Source: Taudactylus pleione (lineage: Eukaryota; Chordata; Amphibia; Anura; Myobatrachidae). From it: 64,000 bases of DNA. The first letter of the stretch is position 1. Each line of letters begins with the position of its first letter. The stretch spans positions 18,178,001 through 18,242,000 of the forward strand of contig JAUIMM010000040.1 of NCBI GenBank assembly GCA_031769625.1, written 5' to 3'. The translations under genes and the position numbers were made by a program. The notes below the pieces were generated by a model. That model worked only from the letters and a program-made list of their open reading frames with translations. It was not told the DNA's origin and ran no database searches. This document shows, one piece after another, positions 50,831-62,068 of the stretch.

Positions 50831-51250
50831 TATAGTTGGATTGTATATAAACGATGCAAGTGCAGACCTTTTTTTTTAACACAAAGGGGGGTATCCAATT
50901 AGCTGCGCTAAAGTAGCTCTGGTAATTGATCGCGTCAAGGCTATCCTATTAACCCCGAAGTGCCAGCCGACACCGTCAATTATCGTGGATATTTTTCGTG
51001 ACCTGATGTGTCTCGAAAAATATTCCACGATAAGTGCCATTTTTTCACCACATAAATGGCGAACACACATAGCTCCTCGAGCTTATCGCGAGTCCTATGT
51101 GTTTTCGGGAGAACTATTCTATTGTTTCGACCAAAATAATAGGATAGGGTGAAAAAACACATTGGTGAAAAACAGGTATAATCTGTGAAAAGTCCCCATT
51201 TTTTGCCAATCGCGGCTATCCATTAGTGCTCAAACAATGTTCGGGGCTAA
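50831..51250. mobile_element. Probable palindromic MITE (GGGGGTATCCAATTAGC)
   Basis: GGGGGGTATCCAATTAGC at 50885 and GCTAAATGGATACCCCC at 51245-51261 are inverted ends about 375 bp apart. ATATTTTTCG/CGAAAAATAT forms a central hairpin. Duplication not determined. Confidence 0.6.
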
Positions 51251-51261
51251 ATGGATACCCC

Positions 51262-52838
51262 CGAAGACAATAATAAAATAGCAGTTTGTGAGAGGGTTAC
51301 TAGAACACATGGGGCTACCTCTTTACATAGTGTCCTACCTCTTTACATAGAATTCTGGCATAATATGCTAAGCCTACAGCCGCATAAAGTTCAATGGTTT
51401 CCTCTCAGCCCTGATGATGATTTCCAATTCTACCCGACAGGGATGCCCCCTGTCCACCCTTATTTGTACTATGCATGGAGGTTATGGCCCGGGCGATCCA
51501 AATGAACCTAGACATATCTGAGAAAACTGTGGGTGGCCGTGAATACAAGGTGGCTTTCTTTGCGGATGTCCTCCTGGCCATTTTGACTAATTCGTCTGTG
51601 TCTATACCCAACCTAATGCATGAATTCTGTGAATTTGGTTCCCGCTTAAATGTTAAAATAAACTATTCTGAATCTATAGCGGTTAAACTTACGGTTCTCC
51701 CCTTGGCGGTGAAAGGTTTCAGGTTTCTTACCCTGTCTCATGGCATGCTTCAAGTGTTAAATTGGGGATCTTGTTGACCTAGGATCTGTCCCGTCCCTTT
51801 TTACATTCTCATGGTTGGATAGAGCAAGTCTAAATAAAATGAACATATTCCCAAGAATACTTGCTCCAGACCATCCTGATACACTTGCCTAGGGGCTGGT
51901 TTATTACATACTTGCCGACTATCTGGCTGCTCCTTCCGGGAGGGAGCAGCCAGATCGGCAGAACAGGGGACGTGGCCGGCAAAAGGGGGTGAGGCCGGGC
52001 GGACTGAAGACAGTTTGCGGGTGTGACAGGGGGCGGGGCCATGCGATCGTGTCATTTTGGCCCCGCCTCCGCTACACAATGCCGAAAAAACAGGCATTGT
52101 GAAGCAGGGGGCGGGGCCAAAATGACGCGAATCGCGTCAGCGGCCCCCCCGCTGCGGGGGTTTAACAGGTACTGGCGGGGGGGAGACGGGGGATCGGCGG
52201 CAGGCAGGAGGCTTGACTGCCTTTCTGGGGGGGGCGGGAGCTGCACCCGTTTATCGGGAGGCTCCCGCCCAAATCGGGAGGGTAGGCAACCCTGGTTTAT
52301 TAGTATTCACCATCTTGTGAGGGAATTTGTTTGGGGTGGGTAATGAGAATGCTTTCCACATGAAGTGTTCTTCTGATGTAGACATTTAGGTGGTTTTCAG
52401 TTGTCCCACTTCCCCACTTACTACGAAGCGATGTCTTTCCTGGAGTGGTATAGACCGGAGTTGGAAAAATAGTGGGTAGTTATTCAAAATCGAGGGCTCT
52501 CTGTATGCCTCAGGCTGGCGGCATGGCTACATATCCTCTCTTCTGTTGCTCATCTCACTGTGGGCCTGACCCTGGCTCTCTGGATATCATTGTGTAACAG
52601 ATCCTGTATCTCTCTTAATTGATCTCTCCTATGACTCCGCATTTTTACAATCCTGATTTTTCCCCCAAGCTGTCCCATTCGATTTTTCACTATTGGGTGC
52701 AGGCTGAGGTTGTACGCATCAGTGAGCTGGTGACCTCTTCTGGCGTGAACTCCTTTAGACATGTTCCAGCAACTTGGGACTTGCCTGCCTCCAAGCTCTG
52801 GAGATACAGTACCTCCCGATTAAATACTAAAGATTGAC
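51262..52838 (+). pseudogene. L1-like LINE fragment (reverse transcriptase to C-terminus), decayed
   Basis: LINE reverse transcriptases copy their own RNA at the target site. Around 51425-51480 TACCCGACAGGGATGCCCCC corresponds to the TRQGCPLS motif. 51550-51570 reads VAFFADVLLAIL, a FADD box in which the second Asp is Val. NVKINYSESIAV follows. Reading is broken by frameshifts and by the hAT MITE at 51907-52294. Beyond it, 52300-52838 keeps fragments resembling the C-terminal region. No start, endonuclease domain or tail is visible. Confidence 0.7.
51907..52294. mobile_element. hAT-type MITE, CATACTTGCC family, copy 3
   Basis: Starts CATACTTGCC and ends GGCAACCCTG, flanked by a perfect 8-bp duplication GTTTATTA (51899-51906 and 52295-52302). 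The interior is GC-rich with GGGAGGGAGCAGCC and GGGAGGCTCCCGCCC. It interrupts a LINE remnant. Confidence 0.92.
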
Positions 52839-53264
52839 ACAAGATCTTTCAGACCACTACAGTATGTCATGTTCAAACTTCTATTAGGGTGTTTTACTGT
52901 CATCACAGTGCTAAAATCTGTAGTTTAAGTGCATCCCAAATTGTTCTGGGAGGGAATTAGTAGCAGAAGCAGAGGTACGGTGATATCACCATACAGAATG
53001 GTGAGACGCAACCTATAATACTGTGTTCAGTTTTAGAGGCTATGGGGCTCATGTTCAATTAGGTATAATCTGCGTCCAAAAAGCAAAATGCTTTCCTATA
53101 AAAAAAGCACATTTTACTTAGCTTGCAGAGCAGGTCATAAATGCAAGATGCATGCAGATCAGTAAGGGTAGCTGATGAATCTGCTTTACTCAGGGCTATA
53201 TTTCTGGAAAAATAGGTTCAGGAACTGTGTGTGGAGCTACTGGGGGTGGAGGTATAGAGAAAAT
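52839..53264. other. Intergenic region
   Basis: May include decayed LINE 3' sequence; nothing firm. Confidence 0.4.
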
Positions 53265-53333
53265 TTTATATATATATATAATATATATATATATATATAC
53301 ATACACATACATACACACACACACACACACACA
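53265..53333. repeat. (AT)n-(AC)n microsatellite
   Basis: Two TA runs followed by CA-rich repeats ending in nine or ten AC units. Confidence 0.9.
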
Positions 53334-54537
53334 ATGCCAATATTTGCAATGTGCGCATGTGTATAAGATGCAGTGCGCGTGCGCAAACTAGTACATGCGA
53401 TCGGTAAGTGTTCGCTCGCAGCGCATAGCCACCTCGCTAGAAATGAGTGACAGGATGAACCATCTGTGGGTGTTGACTGGGGATGGTCGATGAAAACGGG
53501 GGTGTTGTGGTGCGAACGCAGGCTTGTCTGAGCGTCTTAATGCCGTTTTAGAGGTGTGCATAATTAAGACGCAGCGTCATAATACACATGACAAGGCTGA
53601 ATTACACACTGAAGCACTCGCAGTGCTTGTGGTAGGGTATGGTCACCAAGAAGTGCTGCGTATGGATTCGATGTTACTCAATGTTACCGATTGTTGCATA
53701 CACTTCCTGGAGATGATGATGGAAAATGGGCGTCTTAATACAGGCTGGTGGGCATCTAAATACACACCGCGGGGGCGTGGCTTGGTAGCCCAAGATGGTG
53801 GAAAACTTATTTTGAGCACCACAGTAAGCTCCACATAAGCAGTCAACACCCACTGACATCCCACTGCGAACCCTCATCTTACATCCCAGCTGCCTCACTG
53901 AAACACCCAGCTATAAACCTGACCGGGTCGGGGGAATCTAAGCCTCGTGTCTGACCTGGACAGCCAGACCCTGAGGCCTTCCTGCAGGGGATATCCGCTG
54001 CCTACTCGGGACTCCCCCCGCCGCGGTACTGCCGACGGGACTCTCCACCGCTGGTACACATACCTGGAGGGGAGAAGCGGCCAGCCTTCCTGCCTGCGAC
54101 GTGACCTGGCAGCCGCTGGAGTGCCTTCCTCCACCTTCAGTGGCGCCGCACGTGACCGGCGGCTGGCTGTGGGATATCCGACAGGAGACAGCGGCTGCTG
54201 CGCTGTCGGTGGCGGCTGCTGCGCTGCCTGGAGTGCGGACCCTACATCAATTGCCCAGGTCCCCCACTGCATTTAAAGGGGCTTACCAGCCCAGCTGAGC
54301 TCAGCACCAGTCCCCTCAGAGGGAGGCGGCCATTTTCCTCTAACATCGCCGCACAGAGGACACACACAGGAGATTTCAATCTCCTGCAAACAGGTACTTT
54401 CCCACAATGTCTCCAACTCAATCAGGGGCAGCTTTTCATCTCTTCATTTAATTCATAAGCCTTTGTAGGAATTGGAATTCCTTTAAAGTGCTACAGTACA
54501 AGGGCAATTACAGAAATAATCTGTTGGTTTACCTACA

Positions 54538-57500
54538 GTGGCTACCTTGATCAAACTAAGTGCTGTGCAGGGTGAGGTCTCATTTATCAGCAGTCTACAA
54601 GCCCTCCTTATTATCACTGATAAATCATCTGTTAGAACCACAGCCCACTCCCGACCCACTCAAGACAACTCCCACCTATTTAAGCGTGTTTTATGTGAAT
54701 ACCATTTGTATGATGTATGGAGGGCCAAACACCCTGGTCAAAAAGATTACACCTTCTATTCCCACGTCCATAAATCTTATTCGCGTATTGACCTGGCCCT
54801 TTCAGATAAATGGACACTTAAATTTATTACTCGAACCTCTACATTGCCAGTCACCTGGTTCGATCATGCAGCATTATCCCTTTGTTGGGATATTACCAGT
54901 TCCAGAACCCCTCCTGGTCCCTGGCGGTTAGGTGAACATCTTCTCCTAAATTTAGAAGCTAAACATACTATAGCTAACTCCCTTTCATTATTTTTGGAGA
55001 CTAATGATCCAGAAGATACATCCCTATTTACATCCTGGTGTGCTTTAAAAGCAGTGGTAAGGGGATCGGCCATTCAAGCAGAAACACGTATGCGTAAGAT
55101 GGCAGTGTCAATTCAGGCTGATATAGAATCTCAACTCTCTGATCTAGAAGTTAAACATAAGACAGACCCGTCCAATGATAAAACTTATCGTAAACTCCTC
55201 AAAGTCCAAGAGGAATGGAACGCATTGGCATTGAAAGAGGTTCACAAATCCCTATTCAAATTAAAGCAAAAATTTTATGTTCAGGGTGACATGGCAGGAC
55301 GTATGCTTGCAAGGAAATTAAGGGGCAAACGAGCGAGGGACCGCATTAGATTGATATCTACTATAGGAGGCAAGAAAATATCAGATCCTTTCTCTATAGC
55401 AGATGTCTTTGCTGAGTACTATACCACCCTGTACAATTTACAGGCAGATTTTGAGGTCTAGCAACCAACGAAGGTTGATATAGCAAACTTTCTGGAAAAA
55501 CTTAACCTCCCTATGCTGGATCCCAACTCGCTTAGCCTACTTGAGCGACCATGGTCCAGTGAGGAAATTGAGTCTGTTATTAAATCCCTTCCATTGGAGA
55601 AGACCCCTGGTCCAGATGGATACGCCAATTCATTTTACAAAAAATTCACAAATACCTTATCCCCACTCCTAGCTCAGTTGTTTAATGAGGCTTCCTTTCC
55701 AAAAGAAATGCTTGAGGCGAGGATCGTAGCATTTCCTAAACCTGGCAAAAATCAGACCTTACTACCAAATTATCACCCAATTGCACTCCTTAATACAGAT
55801 GTAAAATTTACTTTAAATTAATTGCAAATCGGATAAATCCTTTACTTCCTACGCTTATCCATCGGGACCAGGTTGGATTTGTTCAAGGACGTCAGTCTTC
55901 TGACAATACAAGATGAGTGATTGATATAGTGGATGCCTTCTCCAAAATAGACCAGCCCCTTTTGTTGTTAGCATTAGACGCCGAGAAGGCATTTGATAGG
56001 TTGCACTGGGGGTACCTTCATGCTGTCCTTCGCAAATTTGGTTTCAAGGGCTTAGCACTTTCATCGATAGCGGCATTATATTCCAACCCTTCAGCTAGAA
56101 TTTTTGTTAACGGTATTTTATCATCAGTATTTCCAATTACTAATGGTACGCGGCAGGGATGCCCTTTATCCCCACTAATGTTCGCATTAGCGATTGAACC
56201 TCTAGCGGAAACCAAACGATCTCACCAATTTATTCAAGGACCAGTTTTATGTAATCAGACATATAAAGTCAGTTTGTTTGCGGATGATGTCCTTCTGACC
56301 CTTATGAACCCTACTACCTCCCTACCTTACTTACATTCTATACTAGAATCCTTCTCTAGAGCATCTTATTATAAATTAAACGGATCCAACACCGAAGCTT
56401 TGCCTATTTCTCTTCGACAATGATACAATCCCTAAAATCAGAATATTCTTATTCCTGGCAAGAGAATAGTATCACGTATCTTGGTATACATGTAACTCCC
56501 ACTACTAATAATTTAATATCGGCTAATTATTTACCCTTGTTGCAAAGTGTAACATCATTAACAACGGACTGGATGATGCAAAATATATCCTGGTTAGGTC
56601 GCATATCGGCCATAAAAATGGTGATTCTACCGAAAATTCTATATTTATTTCAGACAATTCCTATATTAGTCTCAAAAACAACTCTTAATAAGTTTCACGC
56701 AGTATTTATTAAGTAAATATGGAAGGGCAAGAAACCTAGATTAGCTAGGAAGACTTTGTTTTATCCAAAATCGGAGGGGGGATTATCTTACCCAGACTTA
56801 CGATGTTATCAACTAGCTACAATGATCTCCCAACTTAACGCTTGGTTTACTCAGGGTAATCCAAAATCGTGGGCTCTGTTGGAGCGTGATATGGTTTCCC
56901 CATTCCCTCTTACAGATTGTTTATGGCTTCCTTCATCGGTATCGGTGGGGGCTTTGGGACGGTCAGTGTCAGTTTCCAACTCCCATAAAGCATGGCTTGA
57001 ATTATCCACAATAACATCGGACATTGGGCCTGATTCAGACCCGCTCGCGAGCACTGAGCGCTTGCAAGTGGGCCGATGCTGGCCAAGTGCGCATGCGCAC
57101 GACGGAGCCGGTTCCGTCGTGCGCATGCGCAAGACCCGAATAACGACGGCCAAGCTGTCGCTCTGGGTCTCGCAACAAAGGGGGCGTGCTGTCAATGCTG
57201 TCGATGGTGATTGACAGCACGCCCCCTTTGGTTACGTGCCGGGGGCGTGGCTGCCCAGACGAAGGCGTTCCCATGGGAATGCCTACCGTCTGGGGCCGTC
57301 CCCACTGACATCACTAGTGATGTCAGTGGGAGTGCTTTTGGCTCTGATAGAGCCAAGAGCACTCCAGGGCTTGCGGCAACGAGACCCTACCGCAAGGGTC
57401 TCATCGCAAGCCCGATGGTCGCGATAGTCTTGACCATCATGACCATCATTTGGCCACTCGCTATAGCTGTGGGTGGTCACCCACAGCTATGTGAGCGGCC

Positions 57501-58480
57501 TGGAGACTGCTCTTAAATTGAGAGGGACGGCCCTGATTCAGTGCGAGCGCTCTGTCAGAGCGTCCGGCTCTGAATCAGGGCCATTGTCCTTCCCTCTGCT
57601 AACTTTTCCCTTTCCCATTGGCTACCTTTATTCCAAATCTATCTTTTGACACTTGGAAGGCCCGAGGAATCTTAACCTTAGAGGACGTAACCGTCCCTGA
57701 TTCTCTGTTATTATATACCCAGCTACAAACATTATTTTCTCTCCCTTCCAGAGATTTTTTCAAGTATCTACAATTGAAACATTGGCTCGGTAGTATTACT
57801 CCCTCTCCATACATAGTGCAGAGATTACCGAAATTTCTCATTTATCGATTGTGTAGTATTGGAGGCAGAGGAAAAATTAGTTGGTGGTATCTATATTTAA
57901 CTAACCCTCACAAATTTACCAAATTTAAATCTCTACTGAAATGGGAAGTAGATCTCTCATGTATAATACCTGAGGAACATTAGCATATCATATTTTGAAC
58001 TTGCTTTAATCTCTCTAAGTGTATTACCCACATCAAACAGTTCTATAAACTGCTTCATCGTACATATCTCACCCCGGTGCTAATGCATACTTTTTGGCCC
58101 TCACAATCCAACTTGTGTTGTTTGTGACTGTGGGCTCTTTGATCCATATATTTTGGTCGTGCCCTCATATCAAAGTGTTATGGTCATCAGTGTTTGACCT
58201 AATCTTTAAAATACTTAATGTCTCTATCCCACCTAATCCATAAATAGCTCTATTCCATCTATATCATGGTGGCTTGACCAACAATGATAGCTATATTATG
58301 GATCATGTCTTCCTGGCCACTAAACTACACCTTATATTCCCAGTTTAGATGCTATCGAGAAAGAGGTGCAATCACATTGCGAGTTTGAGACAGCGGGAGT
58401 ATTTTACTCCTCTGCCTCCAGTCCTCCTATTAGATGGCTTAGATGGTCTGAATATTGGGAATCAAAACTGAGGGTCTAAC
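54538..58480 (+). pseudogene. L1-like ORF2 remnant (endonuclease C-terminus, reverse transcriptase, C-terminal domain)
   Basis: 54538-55461 is open and holds the end of an APE-type endonuclease (DNSHLFKRVLCEYHLYDVWR, SYSRIDLALS, WFDHAALSL), then a TAG. The reverse transcriptase follows in pieces: KTPGPDGYANSFYKKF (55600), FPKPGKN and [11 protein letters not shown] (55735), a frameshift near 55811, [16 protein letters not shown] then TGA, LALDAEKAFDRLHWGYLHA (55968) with the first catalytic Asp, NGTRQGCPLSPLMFALAIEP (56142), and SLFADDVLLTL (56271) with the FADD box. GGLSYPDLRCYQLATM (56777) and FFKYLQLKHWLGS (57755) mark the C-terminal domain, interrupted by a MITE. Catalytic residues survive but stops and frameshifts make it dead. 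Confidence 0.9.
57026..57582. mobile_element. Harbinger-type MITE, GGGCCTGATTCAGA termini, copy 2, inside the LINE
   Basis: The ends GGGCCTGATTCAGA and TCTGAATCAGGGCC are flanked by ATT on both sides (57023-57025 and 57583-57585). Hairpins GACATCACTAGTGATGTC and GCGCATGCGCACGACGG/CCGTCGTGCGCATGCGC are present. Inverted relative to the copy at 44238-44772. Confidence 0.92.
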
Positions 58481-59188
58481 TATTGTTCTCCCTGTATTCT
58501 TGTGATCCCTCAATGCAATGTTATGTATTTTCTAGATACTTTATTGTACAATATGTTGCTATGTGAACATTTTGTAATGATATATTTTATATATGTCCTG
58601 ATAATGTGTACCTATGTTTGTGTTTTTTCCTTTGTACCTCTTCTTTAGTATTTTTCGTATTTTATTGTTTTTCAAAGAATTCAATAAAAATTTAATGTTG
58701 AAAATAAATAAATAAATAAATACACACCGCGATCGCAAGCCAAGACATAGTGGGTATGCTAATGCCTTGCCATGTGATCCCGGGATTTGCATACCATCGA
58801 GAGCCATCGGAGCTGCACGCAGCGCTTGAGGTAGACTCTACCCCACCGCAAGCACTGCGATCACTGCAGGCTGAAATATAACCAAGTGACGTGTACAATG
58901 ACGCTTCCATGCTAATTATGCACACCCATAAAACTCAGTTTTGATGCCCAGACATGCCTGTGTTCGCAGCACCACTCCCCCGTCCACAAGCACCTTCCTC
59001 TGTTACCACCCACAAATGGCACGATCTGTAACTCAAAGTAGCTCTCAGACTTTGTGGTAAGAGCGCATGATTCTCGATCACAATAACTGGATCGCGCACA
59101 CGCACTGCGATGCATACGCATGCGCAGGTGGGCAACAATCGCCCATAGTGTGCGTCCACGGCTAAGCATTCAGGTTTGAATCGGGCCC

Positions 59189-59712
59189 ACAGTGTCTGAT
59201 TTACTCCATGAGATGTGGCTTCACAGTGAAAGTAGTAGATGCTAAAAGTACAAAACACTATTCATACTGTTCACAACATTGTTGGACAGTATTATCAACA
59301 ACTAATAAAGTTGCAATTATCACTGAAAAGTATGAAGTAAAATACATACACATATCTGTTGCTTTTCCCTTGAAAGATGATCAAATGGGAATATGCTTTT
59401 ATGCTGCAGGCAAATTGCAAATATAACTGTAATCGTGAACATATTGACAATAGTTTGCACCATGGGTGGAGCACCTGAATGCAATCCACCTCCAGACCCA
59501 TGCATATGCATCTTTTGGAGTGAACACGCCATTGCTGTACTTCAGCTGCACTTACACGACCCCTCCAGTCTGCATCCCTAAGAGTTAGGAGCCATAGCAG
59601 AAAAATATGTCTCAGTCAGCATGGAAAAGAATGCATAAGAAATTTTGGTGCGCAACTGAAATAAATCCAAATGGGGGAAACATTTTTTCCAGCTCTACAT
59701 GAGCCCATAGAG
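59189..59712. other. Intergenic region
   Basis: Nothing recognised. Confidence 0.5.
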
Positions 59713-59960
59713 CAGGGGTGGCCAACCAGTCAGAGGCAAAGAGCCCAGAAACATCTGTAGGTATGTCAAAGAGCCAAAGGCGCACGTGCAAAAAGGGGCA
59801 TGGTCAGCTAGGCCACCCCTGGTATGATGTTTGTAGGAGCATGTAAAAGTGCATGCACACAATTACCGTGGAGGTAACTATTAAAAGAAAAGAAAAAGCC
59901 AGAACTGAGAAAGCCACATCCACATAAAATACACTGAAAAAGCCATATCCACAATAAATT
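59713..59960 (+). mobile_element. hAT element end (CAGGGGTGGCCAAC)
   Basis: CAGGGGTGGCCAACCAGTCA followed by AAGAGCC repeats is typical of one end of hAT (Charlie-type) elements. No partner end was fixed, so the other boundary is a guess. Confidence 0.5.
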
Positions 59961-60002
59961 CATTGGAAAAAAAACAAAAAACACAGATTCACATAATACA
60001 AT

Positions 60003-60118
60003 CCAACCTCTCCTGGTGTCACTCCAACCCTCCATGTGTCACTCCAGTCCCCCTCATGTGTCACAACAGCGGCCCCTCCATGTGTCCCTCCAGCAATCCC
60101 CCATGTGTCACTCCAGCA
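60003..60118 (+). repeat. Short tandem repeat (CCATGTGTCACTCCAG)
   Basis: Five imperfect units of about 25 bp with CATGTGTCACTCCAG. Confidence 0.8.
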
Positions 60119-60719
60119 GGGGTGTATCGATACTTTGGCCAGGATGGCACTTGCCAGGGGCGCCGGCAGCCAGGGGGCGCCACCCAGCAGTGCCACCATA
60201 GCAATACATGCGCTCTGCTGTGGACAGACAGGTATGGTATGCTGGGCACCAACTGCAAAGGATAGGTAGGTAGGGTGGCCACACTGAGTGGAGAATGCTG
60301 ACCCGGCCGCTGCTGCAATTTCTGTTTGCCGGGTGCCCGCTGCGGTGTATATCAGCAGCGCACCCGGCTGTCCTGACTGCTGTGTGGGTTGTGTATATAG
60401 ATCCCCTTCAGTAGGTACATCTACGGAAGGGGATCTATCCACAACCCTGCTGTGAGCCTGTGAGCTCTGCCTCCTTCGGCTCCCGCATGGTGCACTGGCT
60501 TGAGACATCATGACGTCTCTCCAGTGACTCATCTCCCAGTGCAAGGGATCGAGGAGCTGTTCAGCGCGGCACAGCACTGAGAGGTTAACAGGTCAGTCTC
60601 TTGTTAGTGTTGGAAGGGTAGGGGTTGGGGATGGGGGGTGTGTGTGTTAACACAACAGGTCAGTCTCTTGTTAGTGTTGGCCGGGTGGAGGGGTGTATGT
60701 TTGTGTTAACATGTCAGTC
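60119..60719. other. Intergenic, GC-rich
   Basis: Contains GGGGCGCCGGCAGCCAGG and a direct repeat ACAGGTCAGTCTCTTGTTAG (60589 and 60654). The 205-codon minus-strand frame has no recognisable domain and overlaps repeats. Confidence 0.5.
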
Positions 60720-61021
60720 TCGTGTGTGTGTGTGTGTGTATATGTATGATGTGTGTGTGTTTAAGTATGTCATGCGTGTATGTTATGTGTGTATGCATGC
60801 TGTGTGTGTGTTTGTAAGTATGTTATGTGTGTATGTATGCTGTGTGCGTGTTTGTAAGTATGTCATGTGTGTATGTATGCTGTGTGTGTTTGTAAGTATG
60901 TTATGAGCGTATGAATGCCGTGTGTGTGTTTGTAAGTATGTCATGTGTGTATGTTATGTGTGTATGCTTGTAGGTGTGTAAAGTATGTGTCATGTGTATC
61001 TATATATATATATATCTGTAC

Positions 61022-61059
<38 letters not shown>

Positions 61060-61060
61060 A
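60720..61060 (+). repeat. GT-rich tandem repeat and (TA)n microsatellite
   Basis: GTGTGTATG.ATGCTGTGTGTG TTTGTAAGTATGT-type units of about 45-50 bp repeat from 60750 to 60975. A (TA) run follows at 61003-61055. Confidence 0.9.
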
Positions 61061-61191
61061 TTATGGAAATTATGGAACCCCCCCTGAAAATCTTGCACTT
61101 GCCCCTGGCTGCCCTGTCAGAATAGAACCAAGCACCGCCTCCAGCTACAGAAAAAAGACAGAAGAGAGGATAGAAAGAAGGAGGTAAGTAC

Positions 61192-61192
<1 letters not shown>

Positions 61193-61224
<32 letters not shown>

Positions 61225-61256
61225 TCATATATATATATATATATATATATATGATG
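61193..61256. repeat. (TA)n-(CA)n microsatellite
   Basis: Two TA runs separated by CACACACACATCA. Confidence 0.9.
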
Positions 61257-61271
61257 TATGTGTAATATATA

Positions 61272-62068
61272 CAGTCAGGTGCATAAATATTGGGAGATTG
61301 ACAGAATTTTCATATTTTGGCCTCTATTCACCACCACAATGGCTTTGAAATGAAATAAAGAAGATGAGCTTTAACTGCAGACTTTCAGATTTAATTTGAG
61401 GGTAATTACATCCAAATCGGGTGAACGGTGTCGGAATGACAATGGTTTGTATATGTGCCTCACACTTTTTAAGGGGCCAAAAGTAATGGGACTATCAACT
61501 CAAAAGCTATTTCATGGACAGGTGTGGGCTATTCCCTCGTTATTTCATTATCAATTAAACAGGTAAAAGGTCTGGAGTTGATTCTAGGTGTGACATTTGC
61601 ATTTGGAATCAGTTGCTGTCGACTCTCAATATGAGATCCAAAGAGCTGTCACTGTCAGTGAAGCAAGCCATCATTAGGCTGAAAAATCAAAACAAACCCC
61701 ATCAGAGAGATAGCTAAAACATTAGGTGTGGCCAAATCAACTGTTTGGAACATTCTTAAAATGAAAGAACCGCACCGGAGAGCTCAGCAACACCAAAAGA
61801 CCCGGAAGACCACGGAAAACAACTGTGGTGGATGACAGAAGAATTATTTCCCTGGTGAAGAAAAACCCCTTCACAACAGTTGGCCAAATCAAGAACAATC
61901 TCCAGGAGGTAGGTTTATATGTGTCAAAGTCAACAATCAAGAGAAGACTTCACAAGAGTGAATATAGAGGGTTCACCACAAGATGTAAACCATTGGTGAG
62001 CCTCAAAAACAGGAAGACCAGATTAGAGTTTGCCAAACAACATCTAAAAAAGCCATTACAGTTCTGGA
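61272..62068 (+). mobile_element. Tc1-like transposon, 5' part, second family
   Basis: Starts after TA with CAGTCAGGTGCATAAATATT, a common Tc1-like terminus, and runs through the 5' region into the transposase. It breaks off after GTTCTGGAAC, exactly where the palindrome begins. The 3' half is not present in the window. Confidence 0.88.
61631..62068 (+). pseudogene. Tc1-like transposase N-terminal part, frameshifted
   Basis: ATG at 61631 gives MRSKELSLSVKQAIIRLKNQ, the first helix-turn-helix of this transposase type. An extra C in AAACCCCATCAG shifts the frame and another in AAAGAACCGCACC shifts it again. From 61825 VDDRRIISLVKKNPFTTVGQ and SKSTIKRRLHKSEYRG cover the second DNA-binding half. 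The sequence stops before the catalytic domain (WNN, where WTDE would follow). Confidence 0.85.

Larger units (their letters stand above)
53771..58716 (+). mobile_element. L1-like LINE with 5' end, internal deletion and AAATA tail
   Basis: Flanked by a 14-bp duplication TAAATACACACCGC (53757-53770 and 58717-58730; the tail makes the first bases ambiguous). It starts GGGGGCGTGGCTTGGTAGCC, has a GC-rich 5' UTR-like region to about 54400 and an AATAAAA-type 3' end with an AAATA tail. An ATG at 54399 gives only 14 codons (MSPTQSGAAFHLFI) before a stop, then the sequence jumps into the endonuclease domain. ORF1 and the N-terminal endonuclease are thus deleted although both outer ends are kept. A MITE has inserted at 57026-57582. 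Confidence 0.92.
53335..59188. mobile_element. Palindromic MITE of about 0.9 kb, split by an L1-like LINE
   Basis: The left part is 53335-53770, the right part 58717-59188. Left blocks (GTGCGCAAACTAGTACATGC, GTGTGCATAATTAAGACGC, AGGCTGGTGGGCATCTAAA) match the MITE at 41392-42000. The right part carries several of the same blocks inverted (GCTAATTATGCACACCC, GATCGCGCACACGC) and ends GGTTTGAATCGGGCCC. The left terminus is replaced by the microsatellite. The LINE entered between GGGCATCTAAATACACACCGC and GATCGCAAGCCAAGACATAG. Confidence 0.75.

Noticed and set aside
59960..60577. 205-codon minus-strand frame
   Set aside because: Composition follows a GC-rich repeat and a short tandem repeat; no recognisable domain, splice site or start context.
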